From positions 18,492,927 through 18,556,926 of the forward strand of contig NC_086366.1 in NCBI RefSeq assembly GCF_036324505.1: a stretch of DNA of 64,000 nucleotides, in the 5' to 3' direction. The translations under genes were made by a program, and so were the position numbers. This document shows, one piece after another, positions 59,107-64,000 of this stretch. The notes below the pieces were generated by a model. That model was not told the DNA's origin, did no database searches, and saw only the letters and a program-made list of their open reading frames with translations. Position 1 is the first letter of the stretch. Each line of letters starts with the position of its first letter. Source of the stretch: Eleginops maclovinus (lineage: Eukaryota > Chordata > Actinopteri > Perciformes > Eleginopidae).

Positions 59107-61239
59107 CTACTGTAGGTAGCGGTAGACCTTGAAGCAGTGGTTCCCAGAGTCTGCCACTGCCACATGACCATCAGATGTGAGGGACAAGCCCTGGGGGCCA
59201 TAAAGGGGGTCCGCTGTTGTGTTGATGTATGACAGGAAGGACCCTGAGCTGTCAAACACCTAGTTGGTTACACAGCACAGAGGAAAAGGTTAGTGATATA
59301 CTTACAAAGTCGGTCTCTGCAGTAAATCAGAAGTAGTGTTTCTCAAACTTACCTGGATCCGACTGTTGCCCCAATCAGCCACAATGATATTTCCATTGGC
59401 ATCCACAGCCACGCCTGTTGGAGCATTAAACTGGCCATTCCCCTCCCCATGGGAGCCAAATTTAAACAGGAACTCCCCATCTGCATTGTAAACCTGCAGG
59501 AATGATTACAAAGGAAAGACTTTGTAAAAAATGATACTCTGCTGTGACACATATCACAAATATATACACAAAAGGGACATGAATGATATAAAACAACACA
59601 GTACAAGTGATGTTAACTGGAGGAGAGGTTTGCCGTATGATGACGATTTATTAAAATATAGTAATGTGAATGTACGTACATACTTGCAAATAGTCTTACC
59701 TTGACTGAATGGTTGTGAAAGTCTGTTACCACAATTTCATTTTTGTTATTCACGGCCACAAAGTGAGGACCTGAAAGCAGCAGAGAAGAACGAGAGGTAA
59801 AGAGAGAAACGATGAGTCATCCACTGCTTTAGAACATACAGCACAACAGGAAGTCCCCCACTATTTTTGGAAACACAGGACACACAGACACTCAGAGATG
59901 ACATGGGACAACGCATGAGACACCACAGAGTTGATGCATCGACACGTACGAAGAACATAGACGAGTTTGTTTACATTCACTGTGACTTCATTACTTACTG
60001 AACACAGGGCCAGATTTACTAAGCTTTTGTTCCAGTGCAATGTTTGCACCACTTTTTTCTAAAAAGGAAAGAAAAAGTCAAAGTGAGAAATTAAATTGAA
60101 AGAAAGAGTGAGTTCCAACTGAAATACTGCTGTCTGTGCAACAACTGAAGCAGTACGAATGATGGATTCCAGTAAGGCAAGCAAATCCTACTGAGAGACG
60201 TGATTGTTCTCCCAAAAATTATAGTGAAAGGCAAAGACAATCTTCACATTATTTCAAGGCATTAGTGTGCATTATGATCTTTTGCCTCTTTGCAGCTCTG
60301 CCTTGTACCATGAGGATCAGGTGCATGGTAACAGTATAAGATAAACAACGCAATAAAAACACTCAAATCCTGTGGATCTATGTCTATTATTAAACAAGCA
60401 GCTATACATGCTAACATTGGATCAAGTCTAAAACAAAAAGGAGGATAAAAAACATGCCGATTACTTAATAAATGATACTTAAAATCAACATTACTTTAGA
60501 CTATAAAGCATGAATAGAAAACCATAAATCTGGCCCAACCACATGCCCTGAGCGTCATTTGTTGTACATCTTTTCTTCCTGCAAGAAACATCGATTCAAT
60601 GATAATAGTCACTTATTTATAAAGTTACACAGTACCTGCAAAATGCCGGTCTGATGTTCCCCTGGCTCCGAACTTTGTCACCAGCTTCCCATTTGATTGA
60701 AATATGAATACACAGCAGGCCTTATTATCAACTGTGATGATATGTCCGTTCTTATCCACAGCCACGCCCTTGGGTCCCATCAATCTTCCAGCCCCGATTT
60801 TGCTCTATGACAGGACACTGGAGTCATTCAGAGAAACAATTGTGAAGTGTGTGAAAGGTGTGCAGTTTTTCTTGGATGAGACCATTTACCTTGAACTTTC
60901 CATCCGAGGCGAAGATGCTAATCCATCTGTTGTCGTAATCAGCCACAATAATGTCACCGTTCACGTCCACTGTGACCCCTGTGGGGCGCTGCAGCTGTCC
61001 TGGTGAACGACCTCTGACCCCAAACCTCATCTTAAACTGGCCATCATTTGAGAATACCTAGAAAAAAGAGAATTTTCTAGTACTCCGAAGCCTGAACAAT
61101 TTAATACTTCATTTTATTTGTATACTGACACTGACCTGTATACACTGGTTGTTGCTGTCTGCCACCACAATGCGTCCATTGCTGGAGGTAGAGATGCCTT
61201 GTAGGTTGGTAAATTCTCCTTTATCTCTCCCTCTTGTTC
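59107..61239 (-). CDS. trim3: trim3 exons 6-11: six-bladed NHL propeller
   Basis: Six exons (61136-61239, 60890-61057, 60636-60804, 59700-59770, 59353-59493, 59107-59259) encode NHL repeats that form a beta-propeller for substrate or RNA binding. Repeat cores seen: GEFTNLQGI...[24 protein letters not shown]...[20 protein letters not shown]...[18 protein letters not shown]...[24 protein letters not shown]...[12 protein letters not shown] and LYGPQGLSL...[12 protein letters not shown]. Several exon joins fall between the last strand of one blade and the first of the next. One mild difference from mammals is VAVAD for VVVAD in the last blade. Confidence 0.95.
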
Positions 61240-63818
61240 CTGTCATATCAAATATACATCAGGCTTAATTCTGCTGTGCTTTGCTAACAACAATACTCTG
61301 TAGAAATATTTAGTTTGTGTTTGCTGTGACAGACAAAGGAACAATTAAGCTGTAACAAAAGAGATCTAAAACGAAATGCGCTGCATCATCAGGTACTAAA
61401 ATTATCCAAATATATAACTCAGTGTGTGCTCTAGAGGAAAACCTCACAGAGCTCAGTCGACAGAAACCATAATTAACATCCAGCCAGTGACATCACCCAC
61501 CCACTCTGTAGATCAGCTCATCCTCTATTGGGTTTTCCTTTTTCTTGGTGGTGCTGTACATGCTGGAGGGTCTGCGCACAGCCTTCTGTCGAACATGACC
61601 TCCTCCCCCACTCGGGGACTTCACTCTTCTCTTCACGTCGTCTGGAGACTGCAGGACATCGGACGGCTTGACGGCACGTAAACGGAAAGGACTCCCCCTC
61701 ACAGGCTGTTCATACAGCAGCAAAGAGAAGGTGAACTCTCCCTCTGAGCGGATGGTGTATCCAACCTCGTAGGTGCCGTTCTTGTTGTCCGTCACCTCTG
61801 CTTCAGTGCATGCTCCATCTGCAGCGATGATCTCCGCCCTCAGAGCAGCATTACCAGTCTTCACTAGTTCTCCATCCTTGTCTTTAGTGGTGACTGTGAC
61901 GGAAGTGTGCTGGCCGACCAGTGCATGTCGGAGGCCTTCACCGGTGGCTACACTAGTATGGCCTACGGTTCCTGTGGTGATCAGGACTCCCAGGTTCTGA
62001 ATGGAGCGCCTCAGTCCATCCGTTTCTACCTGGCACTCCAGATGTCCATTTTCGTGAGGATGCTCAGGAAAGGTGTGTCTCGCCAGGGCACTGACTCGCT
62101 CACCCATCTGCTTCTGGACCAACAGGACCTCAGTGGCGCTGCCATGGCTCAGGGCCTGCTCTGTGAAGTTGCAGCTGCTCTGAATGTTCTCTTTGCCCTG
62201 AAGCAAAGAGGTTAGCTGGGCTTGAAGTACCTGAAAGTGTCCAAAGAGACACAGGCAGATAGTCAGTTATGCTTGTACTAAAATAATATGATTACAAAAA
62301 AAAGGAATATAATATCAGAAAAACCTCAGACCTTTTGCTTGGTGCTGCAGATGTTTTCCACCTCAGTAATGAGGGCGGTTTTGCGTTGATGTAAGGCCTT
62401 CTCCAGCTCATCAAAAGTGTTACTGATTTCAGTCACTGCCTCATTTTTCCGCTCAGTAAGCTGCTTGGAGATCACACTAACAAGGTCAATGGCAGCTGTC
62501 AGCTGAGGTAATCTGCCAGTAGGAAAGAAAACATTTCAAATGAGCATGCTTTATGTTTTCCATTACTACCCAGACCTACCAAATGCAATCACATAAGTCA
62601 TTATGGATCGAAGATATGAAAATCATACCTGTTGCGCACAGCATCCAGCTGGTTTTTAAGCGCTGACTTATGCTGTTCCAGTACATCCCTCAGAGGAACT
62701 GTCACATGTTCCCTATGTTCCCCTTCTGTGCACTCCAGACACATGGCTGTTTCACATGACTCGCAGTAAAACTCCATCACCTGCAGATGGTGCAGTGGAG
62801 CGTGAAACACCAACCTTCATATTTTCATGAATATATTTGCTTACATAACAAGAAATATTAGATAGATCTGACTGATTATTGAATACCGTAGGCCCTTTTA
62901 CTTTAGCTTACCTTGCCCTCGTGGTTGGGACAGGAGAGGGGCTGACAGGCTGTAGCAGCACTGGCCGACTCGAGGACATTACCGGCCTCAGGTCTGCTGC
63001 ACTCGGGGTCTCGCTGTAACACTTCCATTAGGTTTGTGATGAAGAAGTTGTTCTGCAGGGCTGCCACGCCCTTCTCTGGCAAGATAGAGGTCTGTCTGCA
63101 CACTGGACAGGACAGCGTCAAAGACTGGGGAGGGATGTAGTTCTGTAGACATCTACGCAGAAACAACATGAAGATTTTAATAACTTTAATTTAATAACTG
63201 TACTATCGGTCCCATGTGTGGAAATCAATGCTTCGTGCCAAAAATGCAGTCTGCCAGCTCAGAGTGGTTAGTGCCTTACATAAAGCAAAAGTCACGATGA
63301 GAGAAAAGCTGGCATAAGTGGTGTGATTTTGGCCCGTTATACACGTTATCCATTATATATCAAATGTCTTAAAATCACCCCTTTATTGCATTACAGTTAT
63401 ATAACTTACTGCAGAAAGAAATAATGAAGAGAAATGAATGCAGTCACTTTATACGATCATTTGGAGAATTTCCCACATAGAAAGATTACGTTGTAGTACA
63501 TCTTGTCCTAAAATCTGTCTCATCTTTACATTTACCTTCTTATTAATTTTCCAGTTACCCATTGTTTTACTGTGTATCTTTATAATGCCATATTCATCTT
63601 ACAGTATTAGTTTGTCAGTCACCTGGAAGGCACTTTGAGCTGCATTGTATGAAATGTAATAAAGTTTGATGGTTAAGGGCTTACTTCTCGCAGAAAGTGT
63701 GCAGGCAGGGCAGGACCTTTGGGTTGTGATAATGGTCCAAACAGATGCTGCAGACCAAGAACTGCTTGTCTATCTGCCTGACCACAGGGCTGGTGCTGCC
63801 GGTCTCACGCTTGGCCAT
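59107..63818 (-). CDS. trim3: Tripartite motif protein 3, E3 ubiquitin ligase (11 exons)
   Basis: TRIM3 is a cytoplasmic RING E3 ubiquitin ligase of the TRIM-NHL family, best known in neurons (substrate GKAP; binds myosin V and alpha-actinin-4). Coding exons on the - strand in transcript order: 63818-63685, 63152-62912, 62780-62629, 62512-62332, 62230-61501, 61239-61136, 61057-60890, 60804-60636, 59770-59700, 59493-59353, 59259-59107. All use GT-AG sites and join in frame to 747 residues, against about 744 for human TRIM3. Order: RING C3HC4 (residues 23-63), B-box 2 (119-150), coiled coil (~150-300), filamin-type domain (~317-423), linker with [10 protein letters not shown] and [11 protein letters not shown], six NHL repeats (~475-747) ending KVYRYLQ. 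MAKRE at the start is the family N-terminus. HPHENGHLE and [13 protein letters not shown] fit TRIM3 better than its paralogue TRIM2. The a/b teleost copy is unresolved. Confidence 0.95.
59771..60635 (-). other. trim3: trim3 intron 8 with inverted 12-mer pair
   Basis: 865-base intron. The 12-mer GGGCCAGATTTA (60008-60019) recurs as its exact reverse complement at 60525-60536, enclosing 529 bases without coding capacity. It may be a nonautonomous DNA transposon with short terminal inverted repeats, though no clean target-site duplication is visible. Confidence 0.35.
61501..62230 (-). CDS. trim3: trim3 exon 5: end of coiled coil and filamin domain
   Basis: A single 730-base exon, residues 237-479. 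It begins [17 protein letters not shown] and passes through [17 protein letters not shown]. It then encodes a filamin/ABP280 immunoglobulin-like domain ([52 protein letters not shown]). It ends in the basic linker ([12 protein letters not shown]) and [12 protein letters not shown]. The donor is GTGGGT after GTGG (phase 1); a frame that runs on is intron. Confidence 0.95.
62332..62780 (-). CDS. trim3: trim3 exons 3-4: B-box and coiled coil
   Basis: Exon 62629-62780 reads [33 protein letters not shown], supplying C131, C134, C139, C142, H147 and H150 of a type 2 B-box. Exon 62332-62512 reads [18 protein letters not shown], then [16 protein letters not shown], heptad-like and rich in E/K/L/Q as expected for the TRIM coiled coil that drives antiparallel dimers. 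Neither continues open past its splice sites. Confidence 0.94.
62912..63818 (-). CDS. trim3: trim3 exons 1-2: RING finger and start of B-box
   Basis: The first coding exon (63685-63818) gives [19 protein letters not shown] then C23-x2-C26, C38-x-H40, C43. The second (62912-63152) adds C46, C60-x2-C63, completing a C3HC4 RING with every zinc ligand present, and ends at the first B-box ligands C119-x2-H122. The splice is inside codon 45 (phase 2). The intact RING means catalytic E3 competence is expected. The start ATG context is AACCATGG, a strong Kozak match. Confidence 0.95.
63153..63684 (-). other. trim3: trim3 intron 1
   Basis: 532-base GT-AG intron (donor GTAAGC) between the two RING exons. 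Nothing else recognised. Confidence 0.88.
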
Positions 63819-63857
63819 GGTTAAAGACATTCAAAGGGTGATCAGGGACCACTTAAC
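63819..63857 (-). other. trim3: trim3 5' leader segment and upstream acceptor
   Basis: On the - strand, TGTGTGTGCAG at about 63868-63858 looks like a splice acceptor just ahead of the start codon. The leader is therefore probably spliced and the promoter lies further right. A possible upstream noncoding exon has a donor-like GCAGAGG|GTAAGC at about 63941, reaching toward the window edge. Confidence 0.4.
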
Positions 63858-64000
63858 CTGCACACACAGGGAGAAACAGGAGAAAGGTCAAGAAAGCCTT
63901 GAGGAAATGCTCAAACAGGGTGAGGAGAGCGTCTTTGCTTACCCTCTGCAGGAGCAAAGGAAGACATGAGTCATAATGCTGTTAATAAAAAAAAAACTCA
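63858..64000 (-). other. Right edge: probable 5' noncoding DNA of trim3
   Basis: Short stretch that continues out of the window. A donor-like GTAAGC on the - strand near 63940 suggests a noncoding exon to its right. No coding feature. Confidence 0.3.

Noticed and set aside
59107..63818. Calling the - strand gene TRIM2 instead of TRIM3
   Set aside because: The B-box to filamin region ([34 protein letters not shown]) fits TRIM3 better than TRIM2; the NHL region alone would not decide.

Overview
This is an ordinary vertebrate nuclear DNA window, almost certainly from a ray-finned (teleost) fish. It has long AT-rich introns with GT-AG splice sites, fish-type dispersed repeats (a tRNA-derived SINE, a foldback MITE and a common 'ACCAATCACAACAGAG' family repeat), microsatellites, and two animal genes arranged tail to tail. 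I see no bacterial, viral or CRISPR-type content.

Layout: 1 to about 7.5 kb is intergenic DNA upstream of the first gene, with one SINE and a (TA)20 microsatellite. About 7.5 to 56.65 kb is frem2, on the + strand in 24 coding exons. Exon 1 (7716-12726) is a single 5-kb exon carrying the signal peptide and nearly all of the 12 CSPG repeats. Intron 2 is 16 kb and holds a (CA)104 tract. Exons 3-12 encode five Calx-beta domains, two exons each. Exons 13-24 encode the C-terminal ectodomain, a furin-like site, one membrane helix and a short cytosolic tail. The 3' UTR contains a foldback MITE and ends near an AATAAA at 56628. About 57.15 to 63.86 kb is trim3, on the - strand in 11 coding exons (RING, B-box, coiled coil, filamin domain, NHL propeller; 747 aa). 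Its 5' leader appears to continue beyond the right edge.

The spliced frem2 model gives 3108 residues, close to the roughly 3170 of human FREM2, and every junction but one keeps frame. At the start of exon 22 the expected acceptor (exon from 52956) is followed by one extra base that breaks frame. An acceptor 16 bases downstream (exon from 52972) restores frame and drops five residues. This is the most testable oddity in the window.

FREM2 is a membrane-anchored basement-membrane protein of the Fraser complex (FRAS1/FREM1/FREM2). TRIM3 is a neuronal E3 ubiquitin ligase. There is no functional link between them beyond adjacency. I did not find a convincing undescribed biological system; the findings are local anomalies and candidate regulatory elements.
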